This document shows positions 1 through 5,428 of a stretch of DNA of 6,454 bases, in pieces. The position numbers were made by a program, and so were the translations under genes. How positions within the stretch are numbered: the stretch's first letter is position 1; each line of letters starts with the position of its first letter. The DNA is from Clostridiales bacterium (GTDB lineage: Bacteria; Bacillota; Clostridia; Peptostreptococcales; Anaerovoracaceae), in contig WRJV01000193.1 in NCBI GenBank assembly GCA_009778415.1, positions 1-6,454 of the forward strand. The letters run 5' to 3'. The notes under the pieces were generated by a model. That model was not told the DNA's origin, made no database searches, and saw only the letters and a program-made list of their open reading frames with translations.

Positions 1-458
1 GTGGCTTCGCCCTCTATGTTTGGGTTCGTGGCGAGTATCACTTCAGCGACCTCGCTCTCCTGAAGCCTGACTATCAGCTGTCTCAAATTGATGTCTCCGG
101 GGCCTATCCCTTCCATAGGGGAAATTGCCCCGTGAAGCACATGGTAAAGCCCGTTGTACTCTTTTATCCTTTCTATCGCCGCAACGTCCCTTGGGCTTTC
201 CACAACGCAGATGACGCGGCTGTCCCTCCTTGAATCTGCGCAGATTGCACAGGGGTCCTGGTCCGTAAGGTTGCCGCAGACGGTGCAGCGCCTCATGTTT
301 TTCTTGGCGTCCGTAATTGCTTCTGCCAAACCCAAGGCTTCTTTGTCGTCCATCGACATAATGTGAAACGCCAGTCTCTGCGCGCTCTTGCCGCCGATGC
401 CGGGGAGCTTAGAAAGTTCGCCTATCAGCTTTGCCAGCGGTTTGGCGTAATAATTCAT
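1..458 (-). CDS. recR: Recombination mediator protein RecR (C-terminus cut by window start)
   Basis: RecR works with RecO (and RecF) in the cytoplasm to load RecA on single-stranded gaps during recombinational repair. The 152 visible residues (family about 200) show the expected order: a helix-hairpin-helix near residues 10-30 (LPGIGGKSAQRLA), a four-cysteine zinc module C58-x2-C61-x8-C70-x2-C73, then a Toprim domain starting near R81 (VICVVES) with the later ATNPNIEGEA stretch at the window edge. The ATG at 458 shares one base with the ybaB stop (TGATG), so translation is probably coupled to ybaB. It is the third gene after dnaX and ybaB, a conserved arrangement in bacteria. About 45 C-terminal residues lie outside the window. 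Identification is secure. Confidence 0.97.
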   Translation of the reverse strand, partial: MNYYAKPLAKLIGELSKLPGIGGKSAQRLAFHIMSMDDKEALGLAEAITDAKKNMRRCTVCGNLTDQDPCAICADSRRDSRVICVVESPRDVAAIERIKEYNGLYHVLHGAISPMEGIGPGDINLRQLIVRLQESEVAEVILATNPNIEGEA

Positions 459-844
459 CACAGCATTCCCGGCAGCGCAAGCCCGCCGGTAAGCTTGCCC
501 ATTTCGTTTTGCGCTATTTCTTCCATCTGCCTGAGTGCTTCATTTGCCGCTGCCATGATCAGGTCCTGGAGCATCTCGATGTCGTCCGGGTCGACTACGT
601 CCGGCTTTATTGCTATGCCCTTAATTTCCTTCGTCCCGCTAACGGTTACCGTAACCGCCCCTCCGCCTGAAGTGGCAGTCGTCTCCATTTCGTCAATTTC
701 GGCCTGTACTTGTTCCATTTTGCGCTGCATGGCTTGAACCTGCTGCATCTGCTGCATTTGCTGCATTTGCTGCATCTGCTGTGACTGTTTCTGTGTGCCA
801 CCGCCACCGCCTGGTTTTTTCCCGGCTCTCATCCCCTTGCCCAT
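458..844 (-). CDS. ybaB: YbaB/EbfC family nucleoid-associated protein
   Basis: A small dimeric DNA-binding protein of the YbaB/EbfC family that coats the nucleoid; its exact role is unsettled, and in many bacteria it is encoded between dnaX and recR, as here. It has 128 residues against roughly 100-110 for the family. The conserved core runs from about residue 38 to the end: an amphipathic helix (MQRKMEQVQAEIDEME), the strand region with VTVTVSGTKEIKGIAI, the PDVVDPDDIEMLQDLI segment and the C-terminal helix. The extra N-terminus is unusual, with a basic/glycine-rich start (GKKPGGGGG) followed by tandem MQQ repeats. An AGGAGG ribosome site lies 5 nt before the ATG. The gene starts 44 nt after the dnaX stop and overlaps recR by one base. 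Family assignment is confident; the meaning of the N-terminal extension is unknown. Confidence 0.94.
   Translation of the reverse strand: MGKGMRAGKKPGGGGGTQKQSQQMQQMQQMQQMQQVQAMQRKMEQVQAEIDEMETTATSGGGAVTVTVSGTKEIKGIAIKPDVVDPDDIEMLQDLIMAAANEALRQMEEIAQNEMGKLTGGLALPGML
741..785 (-). repeat. 9-bp tandem repeat encoding MQQ units in ybaB
   Basis: Four 9-bp units (tgctgcat followed by c or t on the plus strand, 741-776) and a degenerate fifth (777-785) encode successive QQM triplets near residues 20-35 of YbaB. The units differ only at the last base. Because the unit is a multiple of three, slippage would change protein length without a frameshift. Confidence 0.85.
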
Positions 845-849
845 TGCAT

Positions 850-855
850 CCTCCT
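850..855 (-). promoter_or_regulatory. Ribosome binding site of ybaB
   Basis: A full AGGAGG Shine-Dalgarno match sits 5 nt upstream of the ybaB ATG at 844. It supports that ATG, and therefore the inclusion of the repeat-rich N-terminus in the protein. Confidence 0.85.
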
Positions 856-888
856 GTCCTTCTTGTCTTATGTTTGCGCTGTGAATCC

Positions 889-2451
889 CTATTTCACTAT
901 TTCCACACGGAGCCCAAGCGCATTTTCGATTTCTGCCGCGACGTCTTCGATCCGTTTTTCCTCACTGCCGCTGCTTTTTTCATCTTCAATGACGCATTTA
1001 ATTATCCTGTTTTTCCCCGTCCTTCTTTCAAGAAGCTCTTCTATTGCACGTTTATGCTTGTCAATAATATCCTTTACAGCCTCGGATCTGGCAACGACGA
1101 TGTATTCGCTCTCCGACATGGCCTTTATCTCTGCCTTGCGGATTATGGTGAAGCTGCCCCTCAAGCCGTCTTCGCCTTCAAAAAGGCTGTCCCACAGCCT
1201 CTTGCCCGAAGCTTCCGGGGTCTCCTCGCCCTGTGGCTCTGCTATTTCATCTTCCTTCCGTGGGACTGGCTCGGCGGCCGTCGCTTTCTGTTGCGCAGGC
1301 GCGGGTGCAGGTGCCGTCTTTCGCGGCGCGGGTGCAGGCGCCGTCTTTCGCGGCGCAGGTGCGGGTGCCTCTATCCCTTCGGCAAGCAGGACGACGCACA
1401 GCTCTGCCAGTATCCTGGGCTGCGTAGACCATTTCGCCTCCGCTGCCGTTTTTGATATCTCAAGAATTGCGCGGTTGACGTCTGCCAAGGGTATGCCTTC
1501 GCTCTGTTCCTTTATTCTTTCTGCGTTTTCGTAGGATACGTTGAGCATGTCTGCCGGCTGGTTGACAAACTTGACTATCAGAAGGTTCCTGTAGTGGGCA
1601 AGCAAATCCTTTAAAAACTGCCTTGCGTCCTTGCCTGCTTCCATTATGCTGTCAAGCAGCAGCAAGGCCTTGCCGCCGTCCCCGTTCTTTATCAAGTCTG
1701 CCATGTCCAAGTACACTTCTTCGCCTGACGCCCCGATCAGCTCAAGCACGTCGTCGCGGGTCACTTTCAAATCCCCTGCGGCAATGCACTGGTCCAGTAT
1801 GCTCAAGCCGTCGCGGACAGAACCGTCTGCGTTCATGGCGATGAGGCCGAGTGCTGAATCGGAAACGTCAATGCCTTTTTCCCTGCATATCTTCCCCATC
1901 CTCTCTTTTATGAGGGTTTCGGAGACGCGCCTGAAGTCAAGGCGCATGCACCTGGACAGAATCGTCGCCGGCAATTTATGCGGCTCTGTCGTAGCCAGTA
2001 CGAACACTACGTGTTCGGGAGGCTCTTCAAGGGTTTTCAGCAGTGCGTTGGACGCGCCGGCAGAAAGCATGTGTACCTCGTCTATAATGTAGACTTTTTT
2101 CCTGCCCACGGCGGGCGGGTACTTCACGCTTTCCCTCAGTTCCCTGATATTGTCGACGCCGTTGTTCGAAGCCGCATCGATCTCAATCACGTCGATGTGC
2201 CTTCCTTCTTTGATCGACACGCAGCTTTCGCAGACTCCGCATGGCTGCTCGCCTTCTGACGTGCAGTTCACACCTTTTGCAAGTATCCTCGCTGTAGTCG
2301 TCTTGCCTGTTCCCCTGCTGCCGCAAAACAGGTAAGCGTGGCTTACCGTATCTTCTTTTATTTGGTTTTTCAGTATTTTGACGATATGCTCCTGGCCCAG
2401 GATTTCCCCGAAGGTTTCCGGGCGCCAGGCTCTGTACAATGCCAGATACAT
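889..2451 (-). CDS. dnaX: DNA polymerase III subunit gamma/tau
   Basis: Clamp-loader ATPase subunit that opens and loads the beta clamp and ties the polymerase to the replisome. The start is the ATG at 2451, giving 520 residues that begin MYLALYRAWRPETF, the family's standard N-terminus; an in-frame ATG at 2568 lies inside the SRP RNA and is rejected. Visible motifs are Walker A GSRGTGKT (44-51), zinc-module cysteines C63, C71, C74 and C77, Walker B VYIIDEVH (120-127), sensor-1 region ATTEPHK (153-159) and the arginine finger SRC (166-168). The collar domain follows to about residue 355. An Ala/Pro/Lys linker near 360-395 carries a 9-residue repeat, and the remainder is a tau-type C-terminal domain. 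I found no correctly phased slippery heptamer for a frameshifted gamma form. It is followed by ybaB and recR. Confidence 0.97.
   Translation of the reverse strand: MYLALYRAWRPETFGEILGQEHIVKILKNQIKEDTVSHAYLFCGSRGTGKTTTARILAKGVNCTSEGEQPCGVCESCVSIKEGRHIDVIEIDAASNNGVDNIRELRESVKYPPAVGRKKVYIIDEVHMLSAGASNALLKTLEEPPEHVVFVLATTEPHKLPATILSRCMRLDFRRVSETLIKERMGKICREKGIDVSDSALGLIAMNADGSVRDGLSILDQCIAAGDLKVTRDDVLELIGASGEEVYLDMADLIKNGDGGKALLLLDSIMEAGKDARQFLKDLLAHYRNLLIVKFVNQPADMLNVSYENAERIKEQSEGIPLADVNRAILEISKTAAEAKWSTQPRILAELCVVLLAEGIEAPAPAPRKTAPAPAPRKTAPAPAPAQQKATAAEPVPRKEDEIAEPQGEETPEASGKRLWDSLFEGEDGLRGSFTIIRKAEIKAMSESEYIVVARSEAVKDIIDKHKRAIEELLERRTGKNRIIKCVIEDEKSSGSEEKRIEDVAAEIENALGLRVEIVK
1301..1354 (-). 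repeat. Two tandem 27-bp repeats in the dnaX linker
   Basis: Units 1301-1327 and 1328-1354 differ at one base (position 1312 against 1339), with a partial third copy from 1355. They encode two copies of a nine-residue Ala/Pro/Arg/Lys unit in the flexible linker between the clamp-loader core and the tau C-terminal domain. The near identity points to recent duplication or conversion. Confidence 0.9.
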
Positions 2452-2458
2452 AAAGTTG

Positions 2459-2465
2459 CCACCCC
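2459..2465 (-). promoter_or_regulatory. Ribosome binding site of dnaX
   Basis: GGGGTGG lies 7 nt before the ATG at 2451. It falls in the 26-nt gap between the folded SRP RNA and dnaX and supports the downstream start over the ATG at 2568. Confidence 0.6.
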
Positions 2466-2477
2466 ATACCCCTAATT

Positions 2478-2627
2478 GCCCTTTAAAAGCCCCGCCGGGC
2501 GCCGGAGCAGGCTTATCCGCGGCACATAGGAGGCTCCGCTTATTGCTGCTTCCTTCCGGACCTGACAAGGTTCACAGATTCCTATTGCGCGGGACCCAAA
2601 CCGTACCAGGCGAAGCTTTTAAAAGGC
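2478..2627 (-). ncRNA. ffs: Signal recognition particle RNA (4.5S-like)
   Basis: RNA scaffold of the signal recognition particle, which with Ffh targets nascent membrane proteins to FtsY. The minus strand carries the nearly invariant helix-8 signature GUCAGGUCCGGAAGGAAGCA, with a GGAA tetraloop at 2557-2554 closed by CC/GG. Outward the RNA folds as one long rod: 2581-2585 with 2526-2530, 2588-2592 with 2517-2521, 2609-2612 with 2500-2503, and a 13-bp basal helix of 2615-2627 with 2478-2490 in which every position pairs (one is G-U). At about 150 nt it lies between the small (about 100 nt) and large (about 270 nt) bacterial forms, and I see no clear Alu domain. Ends are set by the basal helix; the primary transcript probably starts near 2654. 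It is followed directly by dnaX, a common arrangement. Confidence 0.93.
2485..2508 (-). terminator. Weak terminator-like hairpin at the 3' side of the SRP RNA
   Basis: GCUCCG (2508-2503) can pair with CGGGGC (2494-2489) around an 8-nt loop, followed by UUUU (2488-2485). The U-tract is short and the same bases belong to the SRP RNA's outer helices, so this is at best a partial terminator or attenuator before dnaX. Confidence 0.3.
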
Positions 2628-2661
2628 GATTTCACTGCAAACGTGTGATTCTTCAAAAACT

Positions 2662-2690
2662 AGTATAGCACAAGAAATGTTGCGGTTCAA
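2662..2690 (-). promoter_or_regulatory. Sigma-70/A promoter for SRP RNA and probably dnaX-ybaB-recR
   Basis: TTGAAC (-35, 2690-2685) and TATACT (-10, 2667-2662) are separated by exactly 17 bp, each one mismatch from consensus. The predicted start is near 2654, about 27 nt before the basal SRP helix. No strong terminator separates the SRP RNA from dnaX, so the same promoter may serve the whole cluster. Confidence 0.8.
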
Positions 2691-2728
2691 CAGAAACAAA
2701 TTTTTTTCAATAAGACCTCGTATTCTGA

Positions 2729-3721
2729 TTACCTTTTCACAACCCTGTATATTTCATCGCTCTCGGGGGGCTCAACTTCCACCGCTCTCCCTTCCAGCAC
2801 CAGTTTCACTCCAAAGCCCTTTTCCTTCACCTTGCCGATCAATGTTAATTTAACGCCAGCCTCGTCCATTGCTCTCGCCATTCTGTCCTTGTTGTCAGCC
2901 GCAGTTATTATCACCATGCTGCCGCTGGATATTAGGCGCAGTGGGTCGATGTCATAAACGACGCATATTTTCTGCGTGGCGCCTGTCACCGGAATTGCCT
3001 CATTCCATACCTTGGCACCAACGCCAGAAGTATAGCAAAGTTCCCAGATTGCGCCAAGCAATCCACCTTCAGTAACGTCGTGCATTGCAGAAAAACCTGT
3101 TTCCCCCGCAATAACGCCCTCTTTTACAACACTGATCAAATTTAGGTACGATTTGGCTTCCTCTATTTCTTCAGGCGACAATTTCCCCACAAGGTCGTCC
3201 TCATGGTCGTTTGCGATGATGCCGCTTCCTTCCAGCCCTGCCGATTTCGTCATGAAAATCAGGTCGCCCGGCTTGATCTTTTGCTCTGCCCTTGCCACCT
3301 GTACCCTCCCTATGGCTGTGGAAACGATTACCGGCTGGTTCACTGCTGGTGTTATTTCTGTATGGCCGCCTATTATTTCAACGCCCAGTTCAGCGGCGGC
3401 CTCCCCCGCCTGCCTCATTATCTCGCCTACTGCTTCCTCCGTCGTGCCGTCAGGAAGCATGACGGCAAGCATTATACCCAACGGCTCTACCCCTTCTGAC
3501 GCTATGTCGTTGCAGGATACGTGGACCGCTAGCTTCCCTATTTGAGCGGCTGAAGCGGTTATCGGGTCTGTCGACATGACGCATTTGTAGTCTCCAAAAT
3601 CAACCACTGCGCAGTCTTCCCCTATACCGGGCCGTTTAATGACCTCATCCCTCTTGAGCTTGATGCTTTTAAAGACGATTTCCTCTAAAAGCTTGCTGTC
3701 GAGCTTCCCTGTTTTAAGCAT
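2729..3721 (-). CDS. AIR synthase-related protein (PurM/HypE-like fold), function unknown
   Basis: A member of the PurM/HypE/ThiL/SelD superfamily of ATP-binding enzymes. The 330 residues show the N-terminal ATP motif RPGIGEDCAVVDFG (30-43), STDPIT (50-55), CNDIASEG (70-77), the IGGHTE motif (117-122) and the C-terminal domain motif AMHDVTEGGL (212-221). HypE ends in an invariant cysteine that carries the thiocarboxamide used to build hydrogenase CN ligands; this protein ends IYRVVKR with no such cysteine, so it is not a canonical HypE and its substrate is unknown. No hyp or hydrogenase gene is nearby. Start choice: the upstream TTG (3754) is only about 5 nt from the predicted transcription start, so the ATG at 3721, with AAGG/GAGG upstream and a family-like MLKTGKLD start, is preferred; the ATG at 3742 is an alternative. 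It appears to be its own transcription unit. Confidence 0.85.
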   Translation of the reverse strand: MLKTGKLDSKLLEEIVFKSIKLKRDEVIKRPGIGEDCAVVDFGDYKCVMSTDPITASAAQIGKLAVHVSCNDIASEGVEPLGIMLAVMLPDGTTEEAVGEIMRQAGEAAAELGVEIIGGHTEITPAVNQPVIVSTAIGRVQVARAEQKIKPGDLIFMTKSAGLEGSGIIANDHEDDLVGKLSPEEIEEAKSYLNLISVVKEGVIAGETGFSAMHDVTEGGLLGAIWELCYTSGVGAKVWNEAIPVTGATQKICVVYDIDPLRLISSGSMVIITAADNKDRMARAMDEAGVKLTLIGKVKEKGFGVKLVLEGRAVEVEPPESDEIYRVVKR

Positions 3722-3723
3722 TT

Positions 3724-3734
3724 TCCTCTGCCTT
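3724..3734 (-). promoter_or_regulatory. Ribosome binding region of the AIR synthase-related gene
   Basis: The purine-rich stretch AAGGCAGAGGA lies just before the ATG at 3721. Its AAGG part has a 9-nt spacing and its GAGG part only 3 nt. This supports 3721 as start, though the tight spacing of the second part leaves the ATG at 3742 possible. Confidence 0.45.
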
Positions 3735-3765
3735 GCTCTCATGATTTGTTCCAATTTATAGATAT

Positions 3766-3793
3766 ATTATACTCTAATATAAAAAAACATCAA
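3766..3793 (-). promoter_or_regulatory. Sigma-70/A promoter of the AIR synthase-related gene
   Basis: TTGATG (-35, 3793-3788) and a perfect TATAAT (-10, 3771-3766) are separated by 16 bp, with an AT-rich spacer. The start is predicted near 3759, leaving a leader of about 38 nt to the ATG at 3721. It stands back to back with the abiE promoter. Confidence 0.75.
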
Positions 3794-3806
3794 GGGGAAA
3801 GGGCTG

Positions 3807-3835
3807 TTGACATTATTGTTCGTATATATTATGAT
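3807..3835 (+). promoter_or_regulatory. Near-consensus sigma-70/A promoter of the abiE operon
   Basis: A perfect TTGACA (3807-3812) and TATGAT (3830-3835) are separated by 17 bp. The predicted start is near 3842, about 28 nt before the abiEi ATG. Such a strong promoter implies it is held down by a repressor, most likely AbiEi itself. Confidence 0.85.
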
Positions 3836-3843
3836 TAATACGA
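3820..3843 (+). promoter_or_regulatory. Candidate AbiEi operator: inverted repeat across the -10 box
   Basis: TCGTAT (3820-3825) and ATACGA (3838-3843) form a perfect 6-bp inverted repeat with a 12-bp spacer that encloses the -10 box, ending at the predicted transcription start. A further AATACG copy lies at 3850-3855, in direct orientation to 3837-3842. Known AbiEi proteins repress their own operon through inverted repeats in the promoter; assignment of this repeat to that role is inference. Confidence 0.45.
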
Positions 3844-3857
3844 TGTTAAAATACGGG

Positions 3858-3863
3858 AAAGGA
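3858..3863 (+). promoter_or_regulatory. Ribosome binding site of abiEi
   Basis: AAAGGA sits 6 nt before the ATG at 3870. This decides the start: the upstream in-frame TTG at 3807 is the -35 box and cannot be in the transcript. Confidence 0.75.
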
Positions 3864-3869
3864 TCGGTT

Positions 3870-4463
3870 ATGGATGGGATCGTGCAAGTTTTAGCACTTT
3901 TACAAGAGGGCAATGGCTACTTGACTACGAAAGAGTCGCGGAAAAATGGCATTACCAATAAAACAATGCAGCGCATGGCTGAAAGCAAGCTTATTGACCG
4001 GGCTGCGCATGGTTTGTACATCGGCGCAGATATTTTCCCAGACCAGTTTTTCATAGCGCAGTACCGTTGCCCGAAGGGCATATTTTCAAATGAAACCTCT
4101 CTATTCCTTCATGATCTTAGCGACCGTAACCCGTTCAGGCTTATGATGACGATTCCGACTGGATGGAACACGAAACTGCTAACAGATGAGAATTACCTCT
4201 TTTTTTACTGCAACCCTCAAAGAATGAAACTCGGTGTATGCGAGGTCGAAACGCCATTTGGAATGACAGTGAAATCTTTCAATGTCGAGTGGACGCTCTG
4301 CGATTGTTTGAAGAACATTGACAAGCTTGACAGGGATTTGGTTCTCTCTGCGTGGAAACGATACGCTAAAAGCAATGGCAAAGACATTACAAAATTGCTG
4401 GAATATGCGGCAACACTGAAAATTCGCGACATGGTTTACAGATATTTGGAGGTGCTTGTATGA
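3870..4463 (+). CDS. abiEi: AbiEi-type antitoxin and transcriptional repressor
   Basis: Antitoxin of the AbiE system: it counteracts AbiEii and, in characterised members, represses the operon. The 197 residues begin at an ATG with a good ribosome site. Residues 1-50 form a winged-helix region of AbiEi_4 style (VLALLQEGNGYLTTKESRKNGI, then TMQRMAESKLIDRAAHGLYI, ending in the wing). The C-terminal domain from about 60 carries CPKGIFSNETSLFLHDLSDRNP (67-88) and MTIPTGWN (93-100), typical of this family, plus the later VKSFNVEWTLCDCLKNIDKLD region (134-154). The stop overlaps the abiEii start (ATGA), so both proteins are translated from one mRNA. The gene runs against its neighbours and is more AT-rich. 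Family assignment rests on motif recall and the partner gene. Confidence 0.9.
   Translation: MDGIVQVLALLQEGNGYLTTKESRKNGITNKTMQRMAESKLIDRAAHGLYIGADIFPDQFFIAQYRCPKGIFSNETSLFLHDLSDRNPFRLMMTIPTGWNTKLLTDENYLFFYCNPQRMKLGVCEVETPFGMTVKSFNVEWTLCDCLKNIDKLDRDLVLSAWKRYAKSNGKDITKLLEYAATLKIRDMVYRYLEVLV
4448..4452 (+). promoter_or_regulatory. Ribosome binding site of abiEii inside abiEi
   Basis: GGAGG lies 7 nt before the abiEii ATG at 4460, within the last codons of abiEi. It gives the toxin its own strong initiation signal besides any coupling through the ATGA overlap. Confidence 0.85.
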
Positions 4464-5305
4464 GGTTCACAAATGCGATGCAGCTTAAGGCCTTGATAAA
4501 AAACAAGTCGGCACAAACCGGAGTGCCGCCAAACTTAGTTCTACAAACTTATATGATGGAACGTTTGCTAGAACGAATATCACTTTCCACCTATCGCAAC
4601 AACTTGATTATCAAGGGCGGCTTTCTTGTTTCCGCAATGGTAGGTATCGACCGCCGCACCACAATGGACATTGACGCGACAGCGAAAACCCTTCTACTCA
4701 GCAGAGACCTGATAGAGGAAGTGCTTACTGAGGTCGTCTCTATAGACGCAGACGACGGGGTCGAATTTAAAATCAAAAATATTATAAATATTCACGACGT
4801 TAGCGAGTACGATGATTTCCGTATATCCCTTGATGCCTCATTCTATTCTATCCGCGTAAGCGTTAAGCTTGACATCACCACAGGCGATACCATCATCCCA
4901 CACGAAATAGAATATTCATACAAGCTCATGTTCGAGGATCGAACAATCCCCGTCATGGCATACAACCTCAATACAATCCTTTCAGAAAAGATTGAGACCA
5001 TACTTTCACGCAATGTCACGAACTCGAGGGGACGCGACTTTTACGATACCTACATGCTACTGTCAATGAATAAGGACACTATCTCGCAAGTTGAATTGCA
5101 ACAAGCTATACTAATCAAAGCTAGAGAACGGGACAGTGTTAGCGACATCATTGATTATAAGAAGCATCTGAACAACATTAACAACAGCCCTGAGATTGCT
5201 AGAATTTGGTCAGCTTATACTAGAAACTACCCTTATGCAAAAGGAATAAGTCTTTCTGTTATTATTGAACTGATAGCATGGGCATTTGAAGCTTCACAGT
5301 TTTAG
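4460..5305 (+). CDS. abiEii: AbiEii-type nucleotidyltransferase toxin
   Basis: Toxin of the AbiE pair, a DNA polymerase beta-like nucleotidyltransferase (AbiEii/AbiGii family). Characterised AbiEii causes reversible growth arrest and abortive phage infection, and the related mycobacterial MenT enzymes add nucleotides to tRNA acceptor ends; the substrate here is unknown. The 281 residues show the NTase core: KGGFLVSAM (52-60), RRTTMDIDAT (65-74) with the two metal-binding aspartates D70 and D72, the VKLDITTGD strand (135-143) with D138 as likely third acidic residue, LSEKIETILSR (174-184) with the conserved lysine region, and RGRDFYDTYML (190-200). All expected catalytic residues appear present, so the toxin looks intact. 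It overlaps abiEi by 4 nt and is followed by a 123-nt gap before the convergent ligA. Confidence 0.92.
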   Translation: MRFTNAMQLKALIKNKSAQTGVPPNLVLQTYMMERLLERISLSTYRNNLIIKGGFLVSAMVGIDRRTTMDIDATAKTLLLSRDLIEEVLTEVVSIDADDGVEFKIKNIINIHDVSEYDDFRISLDASFYSIRVSVKLDITTGDTIIPHEIEYSYKLMFEDRTIPVMAYNLNTILSEKIETILSRNVTNSRGRDFYDTYMLLSMNKDTISQVELQQAILIKARERDSVSDIIDYKKHLNNINNSPEIARIWSAYTRNYPYAKGISLSVIIELIAWAFEASQF

Positions 5306-5428
5306 GCATTTCGGGTCAAGAATACCGGCATAAAATTAAGCACGAAAGGTGAAAGCAATGATTCAAACAAGACCTATCGCAGAGTTCACGGACGATATAG
5401 AAGGATACAGTGGATAAAAAATACACGT
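5306..5428. other. Intergenic gap between convergent abiEii and ligA
   Basis: Holds one 19-codon ORF. I found no convincing intrinsic terminator for either abiEii or ligA: a weak GGT/ACC pairing after abiEii lacks a U-run, and the T-run after the ligA stop (minus strand, about 5424-5416) lacks a solid stem. Confidence 0.6.
5358..5417 (+). CDS. 19-codon small ORF, possible remnant of a Phd-like antitoxin start
   Basis: ATG to TAA encodes 19 residues (MIQTRPIAEFTDDIEGYSG). AAAGGTG lies 6 nt upstream, a credible ribosome site. The opening MIQ-x-RPI-x-EF resembles the first residues of Phd/YefM-type antitoxins, but the ORF stops far too early for that family. It could be a truncated gene left at the end of the AbiE cassette, a genuine small peptide, or chance. 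It could be read through from the abiE promoter since no terminator is seen. I do not assign a function. Confidence 0.3.
   Translation: MIQTRPIAEFTDDIEGYSG

Noticed and set aside
973..984. A6G run in dnaX as a programmed frameshift site for gamma
   Set aside because: The heptamer is out of the X-XXY-YYZ phase (codons GAA AAA AGC) and lies only about 30 codons from the end of tau.
863..1534. Long plus-strand ORFs opposite dnaX and other minus-strand genes
   Set aside because: They are antisense shadows of dnaX, with low-complexity Ser/Leu/Arg translations and no recognisable family.
2452..2568. Upstream ATG at 2568 giving DnaX 39 extra residues
   Set aside because: The extension reads through the SRP RNA and lacks any DnaX similarity; the ATG at 2451 starts exactly with the family's MYLALYR motif.
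2691..2710. AT-rich palindrome after the AIR-synthase stop as a terminator
   Set aside because: The arms are A/T only, contain a mismatch, leave no loop and lack a GC stem.
3722..3754. TTG at 3754 as start of the AIR synthase-related gene
   Set aside because: It is only about 5 nt after the predicted transcription start and has no room for a ribosome site; the ATGs at 3721 or 3742 are better.
3807..3869. Upstream TTG at 3807 as start of abiEi
   Set aside because: It coincides with the -35 box of a near-perfect promoter, so it lies upstream of the transcript; the ATG at 3870 has its own ribosome site.
3779..5421. ATAAAAAA at about 3779 and 5414 as flanking repeats of an insertion
   Set aside because: Eight A/T bases shared between two A-rich stretches are expected by chance; no target duplication or integrase is visible.
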